Below are positions 1-5,098 of a stretch of DNA of 8,843 nucleotides, piece by piece (position 1 is the stretch's first letter; each line of letters begins with the position of its first letter). The DNA is from Betaproteobacteria bacterium. Lineage in GTDB: Bacteria > Pseudomonadota > Gammaproteobacteria > Burkholderiales > Casimicrobiaceae. A model generated the notes under the pieces. That model did not search any database. It saw only the letters and a program-made list of their open reading frames with translations, and had not been told where the DNA came from. The stretch is from NCBI GenBank assembly GCA_025355395.1, contig JANXZT010000057.1, forward strand, positions 1-8,843. The letters are read 5' to 3'. The position numbers and the translations under genes were made by a program.

Positions 1-584
1 CCAGCCGGCCGTGGGATGTCGACCGCGACGGCTTCGTGCTGGGGGAGGGCGCAGGCATTCTGGTGCTCGAGGAATACGAGCACGCCAAGGCCCGCGGCGC
101 ACGCGTTTATTGCGAGCTGACGGGTTACGGCATGAGCGCCGACGCCCATCACATCACTGCGCCGCCGGAAGACGGAGGCGGTGCAGCCCGCAGCATGCGC
201 AACGCGCTGCGCAATGCGCGCATGAATGTCGACGACATCGAATACATCAACGCCCACGGCACCTCCACGCCGCTCGGCGACCTTGCCGAATGTCGTGCCG
301 TGAAACGATGTTTTGGCGAGCACGCCGGGAAGCTCGCGGTGAGCTCCACCAAGTCGATGACCGGTCACCTGCTCGGCGCCGCCGGTGGGATCGAGGCGGT
401 GTTCACGGTGCTTGCCATTCGTGACCAGGTAGCGCCGCCGACGGCAAACCTTTTTCGGCAGGACCCGCAATGCGACCTCGATTTCGTGCCGTTGACCGCG
501 CGGCCGATGCGTATCGTCGGCGCGCTCTCGAATTCGTTCGGCTTTGGAGGCACTAACGCCACGCTCGCATTTCGGGCAGTGTGA
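1..584 (+). CDS. fabF: beta-ketoacyl-ACP synthase II (KAS II), 3' part
   Basis: Condensing enzyme of type II fatty acid synthesis: it extends acyl-ACP with malonyl-ACP in the cytoplasm. The window opens inside the gene; the first complete codon is at 3 and about 193 C-terminal residues are present. Visible family landmarks are RPWDVDRDGFVLGEGAG at the left edge, the first catalytic His in INAHGTSTPLGD (codon 255-257), the conserved Lys in SSTKSMTGH (351-353), the second catalytic His in GHLLGAAGG (366-368), and the C-terminal glycine loop NSFGFGGTNATL. The catalytic Cys lies upstream of the window. The C-terminus ends where family members normally end (LAFRAV), so only the 5' side is missing, and only because of the window edge. 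Most homologues sit with acpP and other fab genes; here the next gene, 52 bases on, is lysC. Assignment to the KAS I/II family is firm; KAS II rather than a paralogue is inferred. Confidence 0.93.
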   Translation, partial: SRPWDVDRDGFVLGEGAGILVLEEYEHAKARGARVYCELTGYGMSADAHHITAPPEDGGGAARSMRNALRNARMNVDDIEYINAHGTSTPLGDLAECRAVKRCFGEHAGKLAVSSTKSMTGHLLGAAGGIEAVFTVLAIRDQVAPPTANLFRQDPQCDLDFVPLTARPMRIVGALSNSFGFGGTNATLAFRAV

Positions 585-636
585 TGTACGGCTACGGCGT
601 TACCGGCATCGGGACCCGTCGAACCCCACCAATGTC

Positions 637-1890
637 ATGGCGCTGATCGTCCAGAAATACGGCGGCACTTCGGTGGGGTCCACTGAACGGATCCGCGATG
701 TCGCGCGGCGCATCGCCCGCTTTCGTCGCGAAGGCCATCAACTCGTTGTCGTGGTTTCCGCCATGAGCGGTGAAACGAACCGGCTGCTGGCGCTTGCCCG
801 TGACCTTTCGCCGGACCCCGATCCGCGCGAGCTCGATGTGGTCGCCGCCACCGGCGAGCAGGTGACCATCGGCTTGCTGGCGATTGCGTTGCACTCGATG
901 GGGCTCAAGGCCCGAAGCTATACCGGCGCCCAAGTGCGGATTCTGACCGACAGTGCGTTCACCAAGGCGCGCATTCTCGCCATCGACGAGGCCAACATGC
1001 GCGCCGACCTCGATGCCGGCTGCATTGTCATTGTCGCCGGTTTCCAGGGCGTCGACGGCGAAGGCAACATCACCACGCTGGGTCGTGGCGGGTCGGATAC
1101 GTCGGGCGTGGCGCTCGCAGCCGCGCTGCATGCGGACGAGTGCCAGATTTATACCGACGTGGACGGCGTCTACACCACCGACCCGCGTATCGTTCCCGAA
1201 GCGCGTCGCCTCGCGCGCCTCACCTTCGAGGAAATGCTCGAGATGTCGAGCCTGGGGTCGAAGGTGCTGCAAATTCGCTCGGTCGAATTCGCCGGCAAAT
1301 ACCGGGTCAAGTTGCGCGTGCTTTCCTCGTTCGAGGATCCCGAAGCAACGTCGAGCGGCACGCTTATCACGTTCGAGGAGGACGACGTCATGGAACAAGC
1401 CATCATTTCCGGCATCGCGTTCAACCGCGATGAGGCCAAGATCTCGGTGATGGGCGTGGAAGACCGTCCGGGCATCGCCTACGCCATCCTCGGTCCCGTC
1501 GCCGCGACCAACATCGATGTGGACATGATCGTCCAGAACATCGGCGCTTCCGGTCATACCGATTTTTCGTTTACGGTCAATCGCACCGAGTACGAGCAAG
1601 CAATGGAAGTCCTCTTGCGCGAGCGCGGCACGGCGTTCAAGGCGCGCGAAATCATCGGCGACAACCGGATTTGCAAGGTGTCGGTGGTTGGCATCGGCAT
1701 GCGCTCGCACGTGGGCCTGGCAAGCAAGATGTTCAAGACGCTTGCCGACGAGGGAATCAACATCCAGATGATCTCGACCTCCGAAATCAAGATCTCCGTG
1801 GTGATCGATGAGAAATATCTCGAGCTCGCCGTGCGCATGTTGCATCGCGCCTTCGAGCTCGAAAAAGAGCCCGTGCCTTCTACCGCCTGA
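637..1890 (+). CDS. lysC: aspartate kinase (aspartokinase), monofunctional
   Basis: Phosphorylates L-aspartate with ATP, the first step to lysine, threonine, methionine and diaminopimelate. The protein has 417 residues, the usual length for the monofunctional class. The N-terminal kinase domain opens with IVQKYGGTSVGS (Lys7) and carries TTLGRGGSDTSGVALA and YTDVDGVYTTDPRI. The C-terminal third holds two ACT domains (roughly 266-340 and 345-415), which normally bind the feedback inhibitors lysine and threonine; the QNIGASGHTDFSFTV segment is typical of the regulatory site. The frame is open back to 544, but the ATG at 637 is chosen because family members start MALIVQKYGG; no clear ribosome binding site precedes it, so coupling to fabF translation is possible. 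A strong internal start at 1390 is listed separately. tRNA-Ser follows, an arrangement I recall as common in Burkholderiales. Confidence 0.96.
   Translation: MALIVQKYGGTSVGSTERIRDVARRIARFRREGHQLVVVVSAMSGETNRLLALARDLSPDPDPRELDVVAATGEQVTIGLLAIALHSMGLKARSYTGAQVRILTDSAFTKARILAIDEANMRADLDAGCIVIVAGFQGVDGEGNITTLGRGGSDTSGVALAAALHADECQIYTDVDGVYTTDPRIVPEARRLARLTFEEMLEMSSLGSKVLQIRSVEFAGKYRVKLRVLSSFEDPEATSSGTLITFEEDDVMEQAIISGIAFNRDEAKISVMGVEDRPGIAYAILGPVAATNIDVDMIVQNIGASGHTDFSFTVNRTEYEQAMEVLLRERGTAFKAREIIGDNRICKVSVVGIGMRSHVGLASKMFKTLADEGINIQMISTSEIKISVVIDEKYLELAVRMLHRAFELEKEPVPSTA
1375..1392 (+). promoter_or_regulatory. internal ribosome binding site and ATG for the aspartokinase beta subunit
   Basis: Inside lysC, GAGGAGGA at 1375-1382 stands 7 bases before an in-frame ATG at 1390 (Met252, context DDVMEQAIISG). 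Translation from it would give a 166-residue protein made only of the two ACT domains, ending at 1890. Some aspartokinases (Corynebacterium glutamicum, Bacillus subtilis LysC) are alpha2-beta2 enzymes whose beta chain comes from just such an in-frame internal start at the same domain boundary. The site is a much better Shine-Dalgarno match than anything before the full-length start. Expression of the short form here is inferred. Confidence 0.7.
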
Positions 1891-1893
1891 CGC

Positions 1894-1935
1894 CGCCGCC
1901 GGGCTGATTACGGTGGGCATCGATTTCCGGCGGCG
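1894..1935 (+). terminator. possible hairpin after lysC
   Basis: A perfect 9-bp inverted repeat (CGCCGCCGG at 1894-1902, CCGGCGGCG at 1927-1935) begins three bases after the lysC stop. The loop is long (24 bases) and no T-run follows, so this is at best a weak or factor-dependent terminator or an mRNA-end stabiliser. Confidence 0.25.
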
Positions 1936-1978
1936 CGCTGTGGTGCCGGGGGTGCCACGCAACAGTCATAGCGTCGGC

Positions 1979-2007
1979 TGGACGGTGATGCAGCGACCCG
2001 CTAAAAT
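1979..2007 (+). promoter_or_regulatory. sigma-70-type promoter for tRNA-Ser
   Basis: The -35 box TGGACG (1979-1984, 4 of 6 matches to TTGACA) and the -10 box TAAAAT (2002-2007, 5 of 6 matches to TATAAT) are separated by 17 bases. Transcription would begin around 2014, about 9 bases before the mature tRNA 5' end. This means the tRNA need not depend on read-through from lysC. Confidence 0.6.
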
Positions 2008-2022
2008 CAAAAGTTGCACCGA

Positions 2023-2116
2023 GGAGACGTGGCCGAGCGGTCGAAGGCACTCCCCTGCTAAGGGAGCATACGGGCCAAAACCTGTATCCAGGGTTCGAAT
2101 CCCTGCGTCTCCGCCA
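2023..2116 (+). tRNA. tRNA-Ser (anticodon GCU), CCA encoded
   Basis: Decodes AGC/AGU serine codons. The acceptor stem GGAGACG (2023-2029) pairs perfectly with CGTCTCC (2106-2112), followed by discriminator G and an encoded CCA (2114-2116). The anticodon stem CTCCC/GGGAG encloses the loop CTGCTAA with anticodon GCT at 2057-2059. A long variable arm (around ATACGGG...CCTGTAT) marks it as a class II tRNA, and the T arm CAGGGTTCGAATCCCTG is canonical. Total length is 94 bases with CCA, as expected for tRNA-Ser. It has its own promoter and borders an accessory region on its 3' side. Confidence 0.98.
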
Positions 2117-2141
2117 GATCATTCTCGCTAAGTACTTGTTT

Positions 2142-2169
2142 AGAAAAGAGTAACATCAAGTTATTTTCT
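2142..2169 (+). terminator. weak AT-rich hairpin downstream of tRNA-Ser
   Basis: AGAAAA (2142-2147) pairs with TTTTCT (2164-2169) and TAAC with GTTA around a five-base loop, with a GAG bulge on the 5' side. It sits 25 bases after the tRNA in unusually AT-rich sequence. It could end the tRNA transcript, but the stem is weak and the bulge unfavourable. Confidence 0.25.
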
Positions 2170-2181
2170 TTGCTCCGCCGT

Positions 2182-2202
2182 TTTTACCCGCGCTTTTACC
2201 CG
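2182..2202. repeat. tandem TTTTACCCG repeat
   Basis: Two copies of TTTTACCCG (2182-2190 and 2194-2202) lie 12 bases apart in the AT-rich patch beside tRNA-Ser. Short direct repeats like this can be recombinase or regulator sites, but nothing here identifies the protein. No gene is visible between the tRNA and about 2364. Confidence 0.4.
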
Positions 2203-2363
2203 TTCAGCTTTGCGTGACATCCTTCCTTAACGGGGATGATCGCCGCGACGACAAACGCAGCGAAAATGGTTCATGCCCAGCGCATTGAATGCACGCTCAT
2301 CGAGCGGGCGTGTCGCCCCTGGCTGTCGGACCCAATGCAGCCCTTAGCCAACGCCAGTCCTCG

Positions 2364-2486
2364 ATGCCACGCCGCACATCGTCACCAACGGTTCGGCGGG
2401 ACACCGCCAAAGTCGGTCGCAATGACCTGTGTCCGTGCGGCTCCGGCAAGTACAAAGACTGTCACGACGGCACGACTCTGCATTAA
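2364..2486 (+). CDS. SEC-C motif mini-protein or fragment
   Basis: A 40-residue ORF whose C-terminal half is KVGRNDLCPCGSGKYKDCH, the SEC-C zinc-binding signature found at the C-terminus of SecA and in many small proteins. The metal ligands Cys23, Cys25, Cys33 and His34 are all present. The spacing between Cys25 and Cys33 is one residue shorter than the usual CPCGSGKKYKxCH, as if one Lys codon were lost. The frame opens further upstream (an in-frame ATG at 2289), but the added residues look non-native, and no ribosome binding site precedes either ATG. It may be a free-standing SEC-C protein or the tail of a lost gene. Motif recognition is solid; being an expressed gene is uncertain. Confidence 0.45.
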   Translation: MPRRTSSPTVRRDTAKVGRNDLCPCGSGKYKDCHDGTTLH

Positions 2487-2797
2487 CCGGCACTAATCAA
2501 TCCGGTATCGTAGGTGGGCGTTATACCTGACCCACGCATGTGAGTCAGGTAGTCCCATGGAGCGAACTGAGAAAGATGACTTTACCAGCCCTCGCGTTCA
2601 GTGCCATGTCACACCTTCGGGTGCCGACCGTGGGCCGATGTTCTGCGCGGTCACGGCGTCCGCCACCATGGTGATATTTCCCTTCCGCTGATCATCGCCC
2701 GTGTCACTTTACTCAAAATCGTAGATGCGCCGCAGGCTGACGTGACCTTCGGCGTTCCGCACCAGCCACACCGATTTCAGTGCGACGGTGCCAGTCG
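2487..2797. other. gene-poor stretch with no assignable gene
   Basis: No recognisable gene lies here. A 44-codon ORF from the ATG at 2557 to 2691 has no ribosome binding site and no family resemblance. On the minus strand, two short coding-like stretches end at stops at 2709-2711 and about 2600; they are described as a finding. A strong hairpin at 2524-2551 is listed separately. Confidence 0.4.
2524..2551. repeat. 28-base hairpin (inverted repeat)
   Basis: TACCTGAC (2524-2531) and GTCAGGTA (2544-2551) are exact reverse complements. Within the loop, CAC and GTG extend the stem beyond one mismatch, leaving a GCAT tetraloop. No T-run follows, so it is not a typical intrinsic terminator. It could be an operator, a recombination site or an element end. 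Confidence 0.45.
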
Positions 2798-2890
2798 CAC
2801 GCGTATTACTACCGCGATGTCACCGCGCCGGAGACCAAGGAAGCGTTCGACGAGATCGCCCGGTTCTTCGACAAGCACCTCGGGAAATAG
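2798..2890 (+). pseudogene. C-terminal remnant of a dienelactone-hydrolase-like enzyme
   Basis: Thirty residues ending at TAG 2888-2890 read HAYYYRDVTAP then FDEIARFFDKHLGK. The pattern, a residue-rich loop followed by an amphipathic helix with AFDEIxRFFDKHLG, is the typical C-terminal helix of the dienelactone hydrolase family of alpha/beta hydrolases. Upstream of 2798 the frame loses all resemblance, and the catalytic Cys/Ser, Asp and His regions are absent. It is therefore a scrap left by deletion or frameshift. The fragment is short, so the family call is moderate. Confidence 0.38.
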
Positions 2891-3022
2891 CTGATCAGCG
2901 CAACAGCTGCGCCGCACCGAACACTGCCATCACGGCCGGCGGCAGAGCGAAAAACACAAGCCAGTCCCTTGCTCTTACCCACGCGGCGGCACGCTGCGCC
3001 TCATCGCCTTCATCACAGCAAG

Positions 3023-3133
3023 CATGCTCCCACCAAACGGAACGTGCTCATTCACGACGCCACTCACTTGGTCATCTTCGAAAAGCACCGCACGCAGCTT
3101 TTTGCAGAGATTCTCAAGTTTATGCAGGAATGA
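3023..3133 (+). pseudogene. C-terminal remnant of an alpha/beta hydrolase
   Basis: The last 36 residues before TGA 3131-3133 include LIHDATHLVIFEKHRTQLF and end in EILKFMQE. The ATH followed by VIFEK is the region of the catalytic His and following helix in alpha/beta-fold hydrolases (typically GATHFVIFE...LFxEILxFLxE). Nothing upstream in the frame resembles the nucleophile elbow or the rest of the fold, so only the tail survives. It is a second hydrolase scrap within 250 bases of the dienelactone-hydrolase-like one, and in the same orientation. Confidence 0.45.
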
Positions 3134-3159
3134 GGCGTCAATGAAAACTCGAAAAAATT

Positions 3160-3233
3160 GGGAGGAAGCCATGTCGCGCATCACACTCGCCTTCGGTGCA
3201 TGTGCGCGATTATGCTGGGCTTGCGAAGGCTAA
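3160..3233 (+). pseudogene. start of a truncated downstream gene
   Basis: A very good ribosome binding site, GGGAGG at 3160-3165, stands 5 bases before the ATG at 3171. The reading frame gives only 20 residues (MSRITLAFGAC...) and stops at TAA 3231-3233. A hydrophobic start following closely on a hydrolase tail suggests the 5' end of a co-transcribed gene, perhaps exported, now broken. Its identity is unknown. It overlaps the possible minus-strand ORF at 3210-3428. Confidence 0.25.
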
Positions 3234-3428
3234 ATGAGCGTCAGTCTGTTCGAAAGCAATAGAGCAACCCTGCGCCCCCGATGCTGCGCAAGCCCTCATC
3301 GCTGCAATCACGCGACGCATGCACCGAGTTCCATGACTTGGTAGCATCGATTTGGCCACTACCGTTGCGATTGCGTGCCCCACCATGGCGACGCCGTCGC
3401 CGCTCTTCGTCCAGTTGCCGCAGGTCAT
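3210..3428 (-). CDS. possible small protein, translationally coupled
   Basis: A 72-residue ORF whose ATG overlaps the TGA of the preceding membrane-protein gene (ATGA at 3425-3428), the classic arrangement for translational coupling. A GAGG lies just upstream but very close to the ATG. The protein (MTCGNWTKSGDGVAMVGHAI...) has five Cys and a mildly hydrophobic middle; I recognise no family. It may be a chance ORF, since the GC-rich minus strand here stays open in more than one frame and the end overlaps another weak candidate. Confidence 0.28.
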   Translation of the reverse strand: MTCGNWTKSGDGVAMVGHAIATVVAKSMLPSHGTRCMRRVIAAMRACAASGAQGCSIAFEQTDAHLAFASPA

Positions 3429-4054
3429 ATCCTCGTTGCCGCCTCTGCCGGTGCGCTGATGCGGTACTTCCATCGTTGGAAGGCCAGGAATGCAGCCATG
3501 AGGACCAGGGCGGTGGCCATTCCGAGCATCAATGCGAAAACGGTCTGGTCTCGGACGAGGGAGTTCCTCGCAAGCAAGGTGACGCCGGCGCCAGCGACGA
3601 AGCTGTTGATGAATGCGATCATGCTTGCGGCGGTGGTAAAGAGGGCGACACGCGGTCCGAACCGGTACCCCGGCGATGCGTGCGACTCTGGCCAGCGTCC
3701 GCTTTCGGTGGAGAAGTACACGACGGCTTCGGGCGTGAGCGTGCGGTAGTAGCTGCGGATGCGGGCAATTCCCACAAGGAATTGCTGGTCTTCGATGCCT
3801 GTATCTACCAGGCGGACGAATGTGAATATACCCAGCAGGAACACAGCGGGCAGGACGGCGGCAGCGAAGGGCAGAAAAATCTCCCGTGACGGCCACGCGA
3901 ATCCCATCGCCACAAGCGAACTCGACAGCGAAAAAACGTAGAGGGACGCTCGCGCCGCAGCCTCGCTCACCGTGGCACTCGCGGCCGCCTGGAGCACGAA
4001 GTGCTCGGTGATCAACGCCGACATGAACGCTGCCTGCCGTTCTTTGTCATCCAT
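3425..4054 (-). CDS. conserved membrane protein of unknown function, four predicted helices
   Basis: A 209-residue protein with an N-terminal soluble segment (LITEHFVLQAAASATVSEA) and four hydrophobic stretches at about 35-52, 61-80, 136-161 and 171-191. Between the second and third lies a polar region containing FVRLVDTGIEDQQFLVGIAR and RSYYRTLTPEA. I recall this pattern (LITEHFxLQ..., TFVR, IED, RIRxYY) from uncharacterised bacterial membrane proteins, without a known function. The ATG at 4054 is chosen because MDDKERQAAFMSALITEHF gives a natural start; the frame is open to 4096. It lies on the same strand as merT-merP-GDCCVxC, 116 bases after the last of these, so it could be read from the mer promoter, but the gap leaves room for its own promoter. 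Coding status is well supported; function is unknown. Confidence 0.78.
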   Translation of the reverse strand: MDDKERQAAFMSALITEHFVLQAAASATVSEAAARASLYVFSLSSSLVAMGFAWPSREIFLPFAAAVLPAVFLLGIFTFVRLVDTGIEDQQFLVGIARIRSYYRTLTPEAVVYFSTESGRWPESHASPGYRFGPRVALFTTAASMIAFINSFVAGAGVTLLARNSLVRDQTVFALMLGMATALVLMAAFLAFQRWKYRISAPAEAATRI

Positions 4055-4170
4055 GCCGACCGCCCTTGGCGAGGAAGGCGCGGTCCGAGAACACAATCCG
4101 TTGCTTCGAGGGATTCACCAGAATCACGCCATGTTGGGTTTAAGCCGATGCAGTAACGAACGACCGATGG

Positions 4171-4383
4171 TCATCCGCAGCAGACGTGCTGCTCCTGAAT
4201 CGGGGGGCACTGCACCGATCCGTAGGAGCAGAACACGCAGCAGTCACCCGGCTTGGGGCGCAGCAGCGTCTTGCATTGGCCGCACTCGTAGAAGAACTGG
4301 CAGGCATCCGTGGGCATGGATTCCTGCGCCGCAAAGCCGCAGTGCGGGCAAGTCAGCATCGATTCGAGCACGACCACATTCAT
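4171..4383 (-). CDS. GDCCVxC-motif cysteine-rich small protein
   Basis: A 70-residue protein with eleven Cys: a CPHC pair (Cys12, Cys15), Cys28, an ECGQC pair (Cys34, Cys37), the block KPGDCCVFCSYGSVQCPP (Cys48, 49, 52, 59) and a terminal CC. It matches the family described as GDCCVxC domain-containing (seleno)proteins; in some relatives I recall a Cys replaced by selenocysteine, but here all are Cys codons. The function is not established; the paired Cys suggest metal or thiol chemistry in the cytoplasm, and there is no signal peptide. The start at 4383 is chosen because MNVVVLESMLTCPHCG fits relatives beginning about ten residues before the CPHC. No ribosome binding site is seen; it starts 7 bases after the merP stop, so coupling to merP is likely. 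Confidence 0.85.
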   Translation of the reverse strand: MNVVVLESMLTCPHCGFAAQESMPTDACQFFYECGQCKTLLRPKPGDCCVFCSYGSVQCPPIQEQHVCCG

Positions 4384-4390
4384 GATCGAT

Positions 4391-4666
4391 TCAATTGTGC
4401 GCCGTGGACGGATATCCAGCACTGGTCGTGGCCTTGACCAGCGTCGCTACTGTAGCCCGGTCCGGGTCGAACTTTACGGTTGCGGTCTTCTTGCCGAGGT
4501 CGATCTGGGTTGTCGCAACGCCCGGAACCTTGTTCAGTGCATTCTTGACCGTGATCGGGCAAAGTTCGCAGGTCATGTTCTGAACATCGAGGACGACCGT
4601 TTGCGGGTCTGCCGCAAGGACGCTGAGCGGTGTGGCAAGAACGGCGGCGAGGAGCAATCTACGCAT
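4391..4666 (-). CDS. merP: periplasmic mercuric ion-binding protein
   Basis: A 91-residue heavy-metal-associated (HMA) domain protein. The first 19 residues (MRRLLLAAVLATPLSVLA) form a Sec signal peptide. The metal site is MTCELCPITV, with Cys33 and Cys36, the MerP form of the GMTCxxC motif. The rest follows the beta-alpha-beta-beta-alpha-beta pattern (KNALNKVPGV, KTATVKFDP, LVKATTSAGYPS). MerP traps Hg(II) in the periplasm and passes it to MerT. The gene starts 11 bases after the merT stop, with AAGGA a few bases before the ATG, and is part of the same leftward operon. The family is secure; mercury rather than another soft metal is inferred from the neighbouring merT and merR. Confidence 0.95.
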   Translation of the reverse strand: MRRLLLAAVLATPLSVLAADPQTVVLDVQNMTCELCPITVKNALNKVPGVATTQIDLGKKTATVKFDPDRATVATLVKATTSAGYPSTAHN

Positions 4667-4677
4667 GGAATTTCCTT

Positions 4678-5025
4678 TCAGTAGAACAGTGGAGCGAGCC
4701 ATGGCACGGCCAACAGGCCGAGCAGAAGGATGGTAACGCACCAGAACATCAGGCGCTGCCGCGTAAAGGTCCGTGGGTCGGCGCACGGGGTGCCGGGTGC
4801 GCACGCTTTCGGCACCAGATAAAGCAGCCGGAAGGCGAGGCCGAGGAAGAGCAGCGTTAGGGCGATGAACAGCGGCCGGTATGGCTCGAACGCCGTAAGG
4901 TGGCCGATCCATGCACCGCCGATCCCGAGCGCAAGCAGCACCAGCGGCCCTACGCAGCACACGGACGCGCCGACGCCCGCCAGAATTCCGGCCACCAGCG
5001 ACCCTTTGGCATTCATTACAGCCAC
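4678..5025 (-). CDS. merT: mercuric ion transporter, inner membrane
   Basis: A 115-residue inner-membrane protein with three hydrophobic helices (about 9-31, 50-70, 93-112). Cys23-Cys24 in the first helix (SVCCVGPLVLLALG) and Cys75/Cys81 in the cytoplasmic loop (KACAPGTPCADP) match the Cys pairs of classical MerT. GAWIGHLTAFEPYRPLF is a strong family signature. MerT receives Hg(II) from MerP and moves it to the cytoplasm. Start choice: GGAGG at 5032-5036 is 6 bases from a GTG at 5025, an ideal spacing, while the ATG at 5016 is 15 bases away, so GTG is preferred (ATG would give 112 residues). It is the first gene of the leftward operon, divergent from merR. Confidence 0.95.
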   Translation of the reverse strand: MAVMNAKGSLVAGILAGVGASVCCVGPLVLLALGIGGAWIGHLTAFEPYRPLFIALTLLFLGLAFRLLYLVPKACAPGTPCADPRTFTRQRLMFWCVTILLLGLLAVPWLAPLFY

Positions 5026-5056
5026 AGCGCCCCTCCAAAATGTTCACCGCAGGCGT

Positions 5057-5088
5057 AGCATGCACTCCGTACCATGGTACGGAATCAA
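5057..5088 (-). promoter_or_regulatory. mer promoter/operator between merR and merT
   Basis: On the minus strand, TTGATT (5088-5083) as -35 directly abuts a perfect 16-bp palindrome CCGTACCATGGTACGG (5067-5082), and CATGCT (5062-5057) is the best -10, at a 20-base spacing. MerR-family promoters have overlong 19-20 base spacers with the activator dyad between the boxes, and known mer operators carry CCGTAC...GTACGG at this place. The -35 box overlaps the merR ribosome binding site, fitting tight control of merR itself. Confidence 0.85.
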
Positions 5089-5098
5089 GGGGCGCGCT

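Noticed and set aside
592..1962. Long minus-strand ORF of 456 codons opposite lysC
   Set aside because: It is antisense to a complete, highly conserved aspartokinase; its composition (rich in His, Arg, Asp) is typical of a GC-rich shadow frame and shows no family motif.
2182..2202. CRISPR-like repeat
   Set aside because: There are only two 9-base copies 12 bases apart, with no spacers and no cas genes.
2975..3184. 69-codon minus-strand ORF
   Set aside because: It is the exact antisense of the alpha/beta-hydrolase tail, whose sequence is recognisable on the plus strand.
4177..4192. Inverted repeat GCAGCA/TGCTGC as a terminator at the end of the GDCCVxC gene
   Set aside because: The stem is only 6 bp, it lies within the coding sequence (the QHVCC codons), and no T-run follows.
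5060..5098. Earlier in-frame ATG for merR at 5060
   Set aside because: It would put the start codon within the -10 box and the palindrome; the GTG at 5099 has a proper ribosome binding site and matches the length of known MerR N-termini.
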